Shown: positions 16,412 to 24,615 of the stretch, one piece after another
How positions within the stretch are numbered: the stretch's first letter is position 1
Layout of the letters: every line of letters starts with the position of its first letter
Translations under genes and position numbers: made by a program
Notes under the pieces: generated by a model
The model's database searches: none
What the model saw: only the letters and a program-made list of their open reading frames with translations
What the model was told of the DNA's origin: nothing
Source of the DNA: Gammaproteobacteria bacterium 42_54_T18
GTDB taxonomy: Bacteria > Pseudomonadota > Gammaproteobacteria > Pseudomonadales > Ketobacteraceae
Length of the DNA: 64,000 nt
Reading direction: 5' to 3'
NCBI GenBank assembly: GCA_002163245.1
Contig: MAAL01000127.1
Location: 186,001-250,000 of the forward strand

Positions 16412-17362
16412 TTAATTGCCTATAAACATATCGGTAGTATTCGCTATACGCATCTGCGCCTTTATCGCCATCGCTTCACCATCTGGCTCTACGTAAGCTA
16501 TTTCATGCTCTAAAGCTTGAGCGTCTAAGGCCACAAGCTTCGCCATATAACCCAGCATCAAGCGTTCTTGATCCAACAACGCTAATTCACTATCTACATG
16601 GCTCAACAAATAGCGAATATATTGCTCTCGGTTTAATGATTGTCCATCTAACACTGGATTTTCATTCGCACTGTGTTGCTGAATAGCGTGTTTTAATTGC
16701 TGTACTTTCGCTAAATTTTCGCCGTATTCACGCTGATACTTACTGGGTTTATAAACATTCGGGGTTGTGCTACGGGGTGTTTCTCCACTTGATGAGAGAG
16801 CACCCCCCATATTGGTTAGCGGTTGGGATAATAAGTTATCCACCCGCTCCACAGCCCCCTGAAGTCGAGCTCGTGCAGATTTTTGTTTTTCTATCAATGC
16901 CATGCTGACGGGGTCATTCGCATCAGCCTTGTTCTTTTTTAATTTTTTTAACACCCGTTGATACAATGTCGCTTTTTTATGTAGCACCCGTTCAGATAAC
17001 TGCTGCTTTTCATGCAGTAAGCCTAAGTAGTTGGATTTCGCCGTTAGAAATTGATGGCGACTTTCTATAGCCTGTTGGTTCACGGGTTGTTCATTTTCCA
17101 TCTCAGAAACGATCTTATAAGATTCATGCATGCGCTCCACTTCGAGCTGAATTTGTGCATCTAATGCATGAATTCCGCTCGCCAATGACGATTTTTGAAA
17201 ATTATCTTCAATGGATGCATCTATATATTTCGCGGGCATACGAATAAGTGTCTCGCTAGCCGCTGGCTGCCAGTCCATACCACCATTACCCGCACTCACA
17301 AAACCAGGTGCGAAGCACAATGGCAATAGTAGGATCAATATCGATACTGGTTGCTTATACAT
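16412..17362 (-). CDS. Periplasmic coiled-coil protein of unknown function
   Basis: This 316-residue exported protein has a signal peptide (PVSILILLLPLCFAPGFVSA). Most of the mature part is coiled coil: KSSLASGIHALDAQIQLEVE, LTAKSNYLGLLHEKQQLSER and KKATLYQRVLKKLKKNKADA. A Ser/Thr/Pro-rich break near residue 195 is followed by another helical region. Length and heptads are reminiscent of periplasmic adaptor or tether proteins, but no family-specific motif is seen. It lies 26 bp upstream of the previous small periplasmic protein gene and 65 bp downstream of the lipoprotein gene, consistent with one transcript. Confidence 0.58.
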   Translation of the reverse strand: MYKQPVSILILLLPLCFAPGFVSAGNGGMDWQPAASETLIRMPAKYIDASIEDNFQKSSLASGIHALDAQIQLEVERMHESYKIVSEMENEQPVNQQAIESRHQFLTAKSNYLGLLHEKQQLSERVLHKKATLYQRVLKKLKKNKADANDPVSMALIEKQKSARARLQGAVERVDNLLSQPLTNMGGALSSSGETPRSTTPNVYKPSKYQREYGENLAKVQQLKHAIQQHSANENPVLDGQSLNREQYIRYLLSHVDSELALLDQERLMLGYMAKLVALDAQALEHEIAYVEPDGEAMAIKAQMRIANTTDMFIGN

Positions 17363-17427
17363 ATCAACTTCCTTTCTTAAATGGGCTTATATGATTATTA
17401 GGTTTTCTTCTCATTTTCCTTACAGTA

Positions 17428-18000
17428 CTAATGACGCTGCCAATAACGATAACGAGATATTTCTGACGCAAGTATCGGGTTTACATTGAATACTTTTCGT
17501 CTCCCTTCGAAGGTATCTATGCCCAAAACCAGGGTTAAACTATCAACAAATGACGTGTAATCTGAAAAGTAAAGATCTCGGCCAGGATATGACAATTCAA
17601 ACGTGCGCAGTTGTAACTTCGCATTTTTAATATCCCCCGCCTTAACGTAATTCAACACGATTAAGGCATGTACTTGCATTCTCTGCTCAACCGATTTTGT
17701 GGATGCTACGGGTTCAATATCTCGATATTCATCAATAGCAGTAAGGCATTGATCAAGCGTTTTTGCAGATGCCGCATATTGCGCAGATAATTTTTTCTCG
17801 CGTGCGCTTTGACCTAACAACAGCCCATCCTGCTTACAACGTAAAAAATCCTCCATTGCTCTCGTTGCAGCAACCACCTGCTCTTGTTCAATTTTTTGCC
17901 TATCACTCAATTGATTAGTAGTGTCAGGGGCTAGTGGTGCAGTTGCGCAAGCGGCTAACAGTAAAGGGATCATTAAACCGCAGACTTTGTAAAAACTCAT
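17428..18000 (-). CDS. Lipoprotein of unknown function in kinase/FHA cluster
   Basis: This 190-residue protein has a type II signal peptide with lipobox LLAACA (Cys18) and Ala/Pro residues after it, which favours the outer membrane. The mature protein is helical (QKIEQEQVVAATRAMEDFLR) and resembles TPR-type solenoids (VHALIVLNYVKAGDIKNAKL). ATG at 18000 is chosen because GGAG lies six bases upstream; the frame also opens at a TTG at 18006. It is 44 bp downstream of the FHA-protein gene. In secretion machines a small TPR-like lipoprotein often pilots or anchors an outer-membrane part. That role is inferred. Confidence 0.62.
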   Translation of the reverse strand: MSFYKVCGLMIPLLLAACATAPLAPDTTNQLSDRQKIEQEQVVAATRAMEDFLRCKQDGLLLGQSAREKKLSAQYAASAKTLDQCLTAIDEYRDIEPVASTKSVEQRMQVHALIVLNYVKAGDIKNAKLQLRTFELSYPGRDLYFSDYTSFVDSLTLVLGIDTFEGRRKVFNVNPILASEISRYRYWQRH

Positions 18001-18044
18001 GGTCAACTCCAGATTTAGGGTGTCTGACCATGACTATGAAAAGG

Positions 18045-20027
18045 TTAGAGAACTTTTTTGGGGGATACCGATATAAATGAAAATACAGTTCCAGCGATAG
18101 ACACAGTTGCCCCTCGAACTAAAGGGACAGCAGTAAACACGGGGGTTTGATTAACGGATATATCAATGGACTTACCCACCGCCCCCACAATCGGCTCAAG
18201 CCAATAGCCTGGACAACGATCCTCAGGGGCGGTGGTTTGATTGAAATAGGAAAGGGTCACTAAAACCTGAGTACCCCGCAAGCACCCAATATCTAAATCC
18301 CCTCCTGAATCAATACCTATTTCTAGCGCAACGCCCAGCAGCAACCATTGCTGGGTTTGATCATATGCGAGGTTTGGCCAGTTTTCATTCAGCATAGATG
18401 GTTCAGCCAATGCAACAGCCTCTTTATCAATCTCAATGATAAGTGAGCTGGCCTTCACATTTTTTGCATATAATCGCAGCTGACACACCCCTGGCTCCAA
18501 GGGCTCTCGACTGCCGCCTAAGCACAATACGTGCTCTGAAAGTGTCAATGATACGGGCTGATCCACAACCGTTAAGACATCATCTAAAAAACTACCGTTG
18601 GAGCTTCCTTCATCGACCAATGTAAAACCATCATGATGGCGCTCAAACTTGTTTTGTTTTCCTAATTGAGATAAACGTGTAAATCCGATAGCAACATTGT
18701 CACTATTGTTCTCGGTGTCACTACGTTTAACATCTGGTCTATTATCCGCGCCATACCGGCTAATCCGCACCCTATCACCAACTATAACGTTAACGCTAGC
18801 AGCTAGGCTTTTTGATTTTATAATACTTCGCCCAATCATCACGGACAACGTCCGAATAAAAGCCATTCGTGCGGCTTCTACATCACTTTTTTCTTGCTGT
18901 ATTCCTTTTGCCACATTCACACGGTTCAACAGCTTATCTACTTTCATCAACAAAGAATAAGGATTTCCATCGGTCGCTTTCACTAACGACTGCTCAACTA
19001 GTATTTTCTTCATAGATAGCAACTGAGCTAACACTTTATTGTGTTGATAACGCACATACCTAAAATAAGATGCAATCAAAAAAATAATTAATAGAACAGT
19101 GGTAAAGATGTATCTCCATAAATACGGCAGACCTTCACGATGTAGTATAAATTCATAACCATTTTTTTGGATATTGGCTCGCAGACCTTCATCATCCAAT
19201 ACTTGTTCCAAACTTTGACGAAAATACAGAGGAGATAATTGCGATTCAATAACAATTTCTCTATTCTCAACAGAGTGCAATAACACCTGACTTGGACTCA
19301 CTTTATTTGCCGTATTATCGGTCTCTCTAATAAGATTGCTTTTAAAACTATTCTGAAAATATTGTTCAAACGAAAGCAGTTCTCCATGCGCAAACTGCAA
19401 AAATGTTAGATGATAATCATACCAACGTTGATACTCTTGCAGTTTAATCGCAATCACTAACCCACTATCACGCCCGATTTGGCGAGCATAGTCAGATAAC
19501 GCAGACTGAAGACAACGGCCAACACAATCTACAGGAATAGGTTCTGTCAGCACACCGTCATCATCCCAGAGCCCTACCCTACGCCCTGTTTTCACATCAA
19601 TCATGCGACTCGGAACACTAATTTCTCGATGAATCATCCCTGCCCCCACACGCTCAACATATCGCACATTAAATAAGATCACCAAATCGATATCCGATGC
19701 ACTTGTATTTGCCAAAGCGATAATATCTTGCGCTGTCTGTTGCTTACACACATCCATTAAACACAGAGGTAAGGTTTTGTCAGCAGCCAAACTCAGCACA
19801 TCAAAACCTGCTCGTTGCAACTGGGTAAAAATGGCATTATTGGCCCGCTTATAAGCAGGGTGTCCAGCACGCAACCCTAAATCACCTGACTCCGCGACAA
19901 TTAAGATGCGCCACTTACCTTGAGGGGGCGGCTGAGTTTCAGCACCCACAATACCACTCAGGCTCCACATTAGAACACAAATAATGCCCGCCAAATAACC
20001 GACTGTACTACGCATTTTATTAATCAT
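18045..20027 (-). CDS. Trans-membrane FHA-domain protein
   Basis: The 660-residue protein has a signal sequence (GYLAGIICVLMWSLSGIVGA). A periplasmic TolB-N/CsgG-like domain follows (WRILIVAESGDLGLRAGHPA), then a second periplasmic domain to about residue 300, one membrane helix (about 304-323, YIFTTVLLIIFLIASYF), a cytoplasmic linker, and an FHA domain (about 413-515) with FTRLSQLGKQ and the hallmark SSNGSFLDD. About 140 further residues form a beta-rich tail. FHA domains bind phosphothreonine. The immediately upstream gene encodes a membrane Ser/Thr kinase, so this is probably its binding partner or substrate. ATG at 20027 overlaps the kinase stop codon, which suggests translational coupling; a frame to 20078 and an ATG at 20015 are alternatives. 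The periplasmic half has a paralogue at 13048-13980. Confidence 0.78.
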   Translation of the reverse strand: MINKMRSTVGYLAGIICVLMWSLSGIVGAETQPPPQGKWRILIVAESGDLGLRAGHPAYKRANNAIFTQLQRAGFDVLSLAADKTLPLCLMDVCKQQTAQDIIALANTSASDIDLVILFNVRYVERVGAGMIHREISVPSRMIDVKTGRRVGLWDDDGVLTEPIPVDCVGRCLQSALSDYARQIGRDSGLVIAIKLQEYQRWYDYHLTFLQFAHGELLSFEQYFQNSFKSNLIRETDNTANKVSPSQVLLHSVENREIVIESQLSPLYFRQSLEQVLDDEGLRANIQKNGYEFILHREGLPYLWRYIFTTVLLIIFLIASYFRYVRYQHNKVLAQLLSMKKILVEQSLVKATDGNPYSLLMKVDKLLNRVNVAKGIQQEKSDVEAARMAFIRTLSVMIGRSIIKSKSLAASVNVIVGDRVRISRYGADNRPDVKRSDTENNSDNVAIGFTRLSQLGKQNKFERHHDGFTLVDEGSSNGSFLDDVLTVVDQPVSLTLSEHVLCLGGSREPLEPGVCQLRLYAKNVKASSLIIEIDKEAVALAEPSMLNENWPNLAYDQTQQWLLLGVALEIGIDSGGDLDIGCLRGTQVLVTLSYFNQTTAPEDRCPGYWLEPIVGAVGKSIDISVNQTPVFTAVPLVRGATVSIAGTVFSFISVSPKKVL

Positions 20028-22344
20028 GTGCGAGCCTAAAGCCAAAATTAAAATAGGTACTCTCAACAATATCCGCACTTCGATAGGCCGAACGTAAATA
20101 CCCCCTTACATTATGCCAAGAGCCTCCCCTCAATACTCGACGACGGCATTGCTCAGATTGTGACTCTACCTGCGAAGCGGTTTCCCAGGCATCACCATTG
20201 CTCGGGGCTCCTTTATAGTTATCATGCCAACAATCCTGCACCCATTCCCAAACATTTCCGTGCATATCATACAAACCAAAGACGTTGGCAGAAAAGCTCG
20301 CTACAGGAGCCGTTTGTCGATCATCCCACTGGCTACCACAACCGTCGCAATTGGCTTGATTTTCACCTATATTATCGCCCCAGGAATAATCACTATTCTT
20401 GCGACTCTCACTACCTCTCTCGCCCACGACTGCTCTTGCTGCGTACTCCCATTCGGCCTCACTGGGCAACCTGAAACGTTGACCAGTTTTCTGATTAAGC
20501 CATTGAATATAGCGCTGCACATCATTCCAACTCACATTTATTATAGGTCGATTAGCTTTGCCCCAGCCTTGATCAGAAGCATTGTTTGAACAGACTCCAG
20601 AATCAATACAACCTTGGTATTGAGCCCATGTCACCTCCGTTTCCCCCAGCTGAAAAGGCTGAATCGTCACTGTGTGCGGGGGACGCTCCACGTTAGAATA
20701 ACCCGTGGAGCCCATAACAAACTGCCCCCCCGGAATACTTAGCATCGTGGTAACACTTACCGTTGATTCAGGTTTTCTTGACGTAGAATCAAAAGAGGTA
20801 TCGTCTTCTTCCTGTTGTAACGACGCTAACCCTGATTGAGGCAGAGTTATTTGCTTTTCGATTTCTTTCTCAAGTTTCTGTATCGAGCCCCTCGGGGTTT
20901 GCGATAAGGTCTTATCCTGAGACTGCTGCCGCCCCCCAATTAACCACCACAACGACCCGGCACAAATACAAGCCATTAGAATAAGAAAAAAAATCGCTAA
21001 AAATGCACTTGCAGATCGCTTATCGTCGCCTTTTGTACGGTACAATGCTTGTCGTTTATGAAGAATGCGTTTAATACTCTCAGCATCTAACCCCACTTGT
21101 TCTCCGGCCTTTCTTAATGCGGCCAAGCTCTCCTCAAGAATAGTGCCACGAGCCTGTACCAAAGCATCATCTACCATCACGACAAATACCTGCATCGGCT
21201 TTATCGTAGATTCCAATCGCTTTTTTACACAAGAAACCAGATGCCTTAAAGTACTATCTCTCAAATTTTCGGTCTCGGCCAGCATCTGTAACTGCTTATA
21301 TTGTGCTTTATCAATCCCTCCATCTTCCAACAAAAAATCTTCAATAGTTTGTTCAAGCTGTTTTAACTCAACTCGAACGGAGCTAGGTGCGGGGCCTATT
21401 TCAGTAACCGTATCGTCATTTTCACCGCCGCTACCAATAGGGCCATCACCAACTGCTTTATCATTCATTGCGCCCTGTAAACGCCGCAAAAATTCACTAG
21501 CATCCGCTGGTCGCTTTTCACGTCTGGGGTTTAATGCCGCCAACACCAGCGTATTAAAGGATGCCCCCATATCTGGACAGTAAACGATAGGGTCATCACA
21601 AGGTCCTGTTGGAAGAGTCCCTGTTAACATTCGATAAGCCAACACTCCGACACTGTATACATCTGAACCCGCAGTGACGTGACTTCCACTTTCTCGTTGT
21701 TCAGGGCTCATGTAGTTTCTTGACCCCATCACTACACCCGTTTCACTGTGTTGGGAGTCAGGAGTTTTTGCTACTCCAAAGTCGCACAGCTGCGCTCGGC
21801 CATTCGCTTCAAACAAAATGTTTGCCGGTTTGATATCTCGATGTATCAAATCCGCATTATGTACCTCTGCTAAACCTGAGAGGATTTCTGTCAAAATTTC
21901 AGTCACACGTAATACAGGCAGTTTACGCGGCCGCAATTCCTTTGGTAGACGATTTAATGCACCTGTCGTTAACGCGTCTTTACCAATCTCATCAATCAAT
22001 GAACGCTCAAGATAAGGCATCACAAAATACGGAGTACCATCAGCCATTTCATCAAAATCGTAAACATTAACAATATTAGGGTTTGTCGATAACTGTCGTA
22101 GTAAATTTGCTTCTCGTACAAACCGCTCGCGCAACACTAAACCCCTATTTCTAGCAGTATTTAATGAAGAGTTACTGGGGACCTCTTTTGAAAGATCATA
22201 GAAATCTGCATTGCATATTGAGAATACTTTGATAGCCACCTTACCGCTAAGCTTTGGATCTTCCGCAAGGTATACCGCACCAAAACCTCCTGAGCCTAGC
22301 AATTTGATGACCCTATATTTTCCAATGGTCTGCGGTATATCCAC
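20020..22344 (-). CDS. Membrane Ser/Thr protein kinase with periplasmic FGE/SUMF1-like domain
   Basis: This 774-residue protein has a full Hanks-type kinase domain. The Gly loop is GSGGFGAV (residues 17-24), Lys39 is in VAIKVF, the catalytic loop is HRDIKPAN (Asp170), DFG is at 188-190 and the APE-equivalent is SPEQ. An acidic Thr-containing linker follows (NDDTVTEIGP, 309-318), then helices and one membrane span (about 446-469). The C-terminal domain from residue 534 is FGE/SUMF1-like: IPGGQFVMGSTG, RLPSEAEWEYAAR, YDMHGNVWEWVQDCW and LRGGSWHNVRGYLRSAYR. The two cysteines that bind copper in true formylglycine-generating enzymes are absent from that last motif, so this domain is probably a ligand-binding C-type-lectin-like fold. 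It is the first gene of the 14-gene cluster. A sensor kinase that phosphorylates the FHA protein is the likely role. Confidence 0.88.
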   Translation of the reverse strand: MDIPQTIGKYRVIKLLGSGGFGAVYLAEDPKLSGKVAIKVFSICNADFYDLSKEVPSNSSLNTARNRGLVLRERFVREANLLRQLSTNPNIVNVYDFDEMADGTPYFVMPYLERSLIDEIGKDALTTGALNRLPKELRPRKLPVLRVTEILTEILSGLAEVHNADLIHRDIKPANILFEANGRAQLCDFGVAKTPDSQHSETGVVMGSRNYMSPEQRESGSHVTAGSDVYSVGVLAYRMLTGTLPTGPCDDPIVYCPDMGASFNTLVLAALNPRREKRPADASEFLRRLQGAMNDKAVGDGPIGSGGENDDTVTEIGPAPSSVRVELKQLEQTIEDFLLEDGGIDKAQYKQLQMLAETENLRDSTLRHLVSCVKKRLESTIKPMQVFVVMVDDALVQARGTILEESLAALRKAGEQVGLDAESIKRILHKRQALYRTKGDDKRSASAFLAIFFLILMACICAGSLWWLIGGRQQSQDKTLSQTPRGSIQKLEKEIEKQITLPQSGLASLQQEEDDTSFDSTSRKPESTVSVTTMLSIPGGQFVMGSTGYSNVERPPHTVTIQPFQLGETEVTWAQYQGCIDSGVCSNNASDQGWGKANRPIINVSWNDVQRYIQWLNQKTGQRFRLPSEAEWEYAARAVVGERGSESRKNSDYSWGDNIGENQANCDGCGSQWDDRQTAPVASFSANVFGLYDMHGNVWEWVQDCWHDNYKGAPSNGDAWETASQVESQSEQCRRRVLRGGSWHNVRGYLRSAYRSADIVESTYFNFGFRLAHD

Positions 22345-22792
22345 CCATCTACCCTCTTACAAAACAGCCAAAATGTATTTTTTCGTAATTTTTGCGCTTT
22401 TCGTTTCTGTGCTTTATTTGTTATTTCAGTTCTAATTCACGACTAAGCCTTAAGCAATTCTAGTCGCTTACACGTAATTAGCCATGTGAATACAATCACT
22501 TAGCTTATGGAAGTATTAGAAGCATTTTTCACAAACTTCGTTGCTATATCCCCTTTTATTCCTAGCCCATACAATATTCAAACAATTTGATCTTGAAATC
22601 CTGCGGTACAGGGCCGATATAAATAATAAGACAATGCTAAAACAACGATTAAAAATAACAGCTTTCATGCCGTCAAATTATATCCACCAGGCATTCAACT
22701 TGCATATGTCTTTGATAACGTCAAAACAAATGAAGTTATATAGATGCACCGGTAGAAGCGATAAAAAGTCGTATTAGGTAAGGGGAAAGACA
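22345..22792 (+). other. Divergent intergenic region upstream of the kinase cluster
   Basis: About 450 bp of AT-rich DNA separate the kinase gene (minus) from the lysozyme-like gene (plus). No convincing coding frame is seen. It should contain the cluster promoter and the divergent promoter, but I cannot point to clear -35/-10 pairs. GGGGAAAG at 22781-22788 is the ribosome site of the plus-strand gene. Confidence 0.5.
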
Positions 22793-23299
22793 ATGAGTTT
22801 AAGCAGTAGTAGTCTCAATCAGTTTGTAATCCAACATACCTTAAAAGCTATGGGTATTTGCTCGAAAGCGATTGAAAACCTGCTTTTAGGAACTGCAGCA
22901 GCACAAGAAAACCTGATGTTACAATCAGAAATATCAACAGGTATAGGGGTTTACGGAATATCCAAAGAAACCCACTGCCGACTCTGGGATGACTACCTAG
23001 CTCTTGATCCAGACCTTGCAAGTGAGGTACGCGGACTTGCTTCTCAGCACGAGTTCTTAAAACACCCTCATATTGAGCTTGCAACAAACCTTGCCTATGC
23101 CACCGCTATTGCCTGGATGGTATACAAACGAGGTGGCGTAATATTGCCACACCCAGATGATGTCGAAGGGTTAGCACTATGCTGGGCTGAGCATTTTGTA
23201 AAAAAATCTGACGCAAACGATGAAAAACAGCCCTTAATTGACACTTTTGTTAACAGCTATCGCAAAATGGGACGCAATGATCCCAGTCTAGCTGCATAA
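22793..23299 (+). CDS. Phage-type lysozyme/transglycosylase-like protein
   Basis: This 168-residue protein has no signal peptide. It resembles small phage-associated muramidase-like proteins: LLLGTAAAQENLM corresponds to their 'GTAAxES' helix with the candidate catalytic Glu, TGIGVYGISKETHCRLWDDY to the 'GxGxxQIxPATHDDIWxNYL' segment, LASEVRGLASQ follows, and NLAYATAIAWMVYKR to 'NLxYATAICRxxY'. In this copy the Glu sits one residue further along than I remember, so activity is uncertain. ATG at 22793 follows AAGGGGAAAGACA. The gene is divergent from the kinase cluster and shares its upstream region. It could be a prophage remnant or an accessory wall-remodelling protein. No other phage genes are nearby. 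Confidence 0.5.
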   Translation: MSLSSSSLNQFVIQHTLKAMGICSKAIENLLLGTAAAQENLMLQSEISTGIGVYGISKETHCRLWDDYLALDPDLASEVRGLASQHEFLKHPHIELATNLAYATAIAWMVYKRGGVILPHPDDVEGLALCWAEHFVKKSDANDEKQPLIDTFVNSYRKMGRNDPSLAA

Positions 23300-23321
23300 C
23301 ATATTTTTTAAGGTGCCATTT

Positions 23322-23365
23322 GTTGTAAATAGTAGCGATATCCCCTCATCGCTACTATTTACAAC
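23322..23365 (+). other. 18-bp perfect stem-loop downstream of the lysozyme-like gene
   Basis: Two 18-bp arms (23322-23339 and 23348-23365) are exact reverse complements around an 8-base C-rich loop. There is no T tract after it, so a simple intrinsic terminator is unlikely. It could act as an mRNA 3' stabiliser or a Rho-linked end. Confidence 0.75.
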
Positions 23366-23504
23366 TCTAGAAGCTTCAATTGACTGTAAAAACTTTCGAA
23401 CATTCGTCAATAGATCGCTATAAATCTCACTGAATGCCATTATACTTCGAGCAAACCCCTAGCAATACAATCAAACTACACACCCAATAGGCTACGCTCT
23501 CTCT

Positions 23505-24194
23505 GTGGATATATTATTAGTTGACGATCACGCCCTGTTTCGAGAAGGGTTAGCCCTAGTGCTCAAACAGCAGTTAAACAGTTCTGAAGGCAACGTCAAT
23601 ATTTTGGAGGCTGATAGCGCAAAAACGGCACTTCAAGCCCTTCAGCAACACCAAGACCTAGATTTGATCCTGTTAGATTTACACTTACCGGACAACCAAG
23701 ACTTTTCTCTATTGCAACAAATCAAATCTTCCGACCCAAGTATCCCAGTGGCGATGTTATCTGCCAATGAAGATGCCCAAAAAATCCAACAAGCATTACA
23801 ACAAGGTGCAAGCGGCTTTATTACCAAGAGTTCTAAATCATCGGTGATGATCAGTGCCATTCAGCTCATTCTTGCCGGAGGTATCTATGTCCCTCCTGCG
23901 ATACTAAAAGCTGACCTTGGCGGTGAACAAGTTAGCAGTGAACCAGAAGGGAATAATGTAAACACCGCACGTTCACCCAACTCGGTCGATAATACCGTCG
24001 TCATTCAGCTAACAGAAAGGCAAAAAGAAGTACTACATCTCATGGATGATGGCCTATCCAACAAAGAGATTGCCAAAGTACTTAATATGTCCCCTAGCAC
24101 GGTGAAGGTTCATGTAGCAGCCATATTACGAGCCTGTAACGTGAATAATCGTACCCAAGCCGTTTCCTTTGCACGAACCCACCACCTTTTATAA
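23505..24194 (+). CDS. NarL/FixJ-family response regulator
   Basis: The 229-residue protein has an N-terminal receiver domain with the acidic pair VDDH at 6-9, phospho-acceptor Asp58 in LILLDLHLP, and the Thr/Lys positions in VAMLSANED and GFITKSS. The C-terminal LuxR-type helix-turn-helix reads LTERQKEVLHLMDDGLSNKE followed by IAKVLNMSPSTVKVHVAAIL. A Gly/Asn/Ser-rich linker joins the two. The start is GTG at 23505 with a poor ribosome site, so the start is somewhat uncertain, but the receiver domain cannot begin later. No cognate histidine kinase gene is adjacent; the two hybrid kinases in the window are candidates only. Ten bases separate it from the DUF3301 gene. Confidence 0.88.
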   Translation: MDILLVDDHALFREGLALVLKQQLNSSEGNVNILEADSAKTALQALQQHQDLDLILLDLHLPDNQDFSLLQQIKSSDPSIPVAMLSANEDAQKIQQALQQGASGFITKSSKSSVMISAIQLILAGGIYVPPAILKADLGGEQVSSEPEGNNVNTARSPNSVDNTVVIQLTERQKEVLHLMDDGLSNKEIAKVLNMSPSTVKVHVAAILRACNVNNRTQAVSFARTHHLL

Positions 24195-24204
24195 AGCAAC
24201 GTTT

Positions 24205-24516
24205 ATGAACGACATCCTGTTATTTCTCATCACCATCAGTATCATTGCCTTCTGGTGGTACGGATCACAAAGCAAAGAGCTGACTATCATTGAAGCCAAA
24301 CGACTGTGCGGCTTAGATAACCTACAATTTTTGGACCAAACGGTTGAACAACAAAAACTATGGATAACTCGGAGCAAGCAAGGCAATCTCTGTTTTTGTC
24401 GATCTTACACCTTTGAATTTACTACCACGGGGGAACAGCGCTACCAGGGCCGAATTTTGGTGGTCGGAGGAAAAATCACAAAATCAGAATTGGATGTATA
24501 TCGCATTCACGACTAA
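24205..24516 (+). CDS. DUF3301 family protein
   Basis: This 103-residue protein has one N-terminal membrane helix (DILLFLITISIIAFWWYGSQ). A small conserved domain follows with AKRLCGLDNLQFLDQTV, LWITRSKQGNLCFCRSYTFE and FTTTGEQRYQGRILVVGGKI. These match DUF3301, a family of small membrane proteins common in gammaproteobacteria and of unknown function. ATG at 24205 begins the membrane helix; an upstream frame to 24169 would overlap the response-regulator gene. It is probably cotranscribed with that gene. Convergent with the GST-like gene. Confidence 0.78.
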   Translation: MNDILLFLITISIIAFWWYGSQSKELTIIEAKRLCGLDNLQFLDQTVEQQKLWITRSKQGNLCFCRSYTFEFTTTGEQRYQGRILVVGGKITKSELDVYRIHD

Positions 24517-24615
24517 TCAAATGATACGTATTATCAATATTTTAAATGGGAACACTTGCCCGATTTTTATTAATAACGTATTTACCCATTCCACCAACAT
24601 TGGTTGTGACAGCAG

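Noticed and set aside
8270-22344. Kinase-FHA cluster as a type VI secretion system
   Set aside because: A kinase, FHA protein and lipoprotein fit the T6SS regulatory set, but no TssB/C, TssJ-L-M, Hcp, VgrG, ClpV or TssK-like protein is visible across the cluster or its borders.
20020-22344. FGE-like domain as target of a diversity-generating retroelement
   Set aside because: C-type-lectin/FGE folds are frequent DGR targets, but I saw no reverse transcriptase, template repeat or adenine-biased 3' end nearby.
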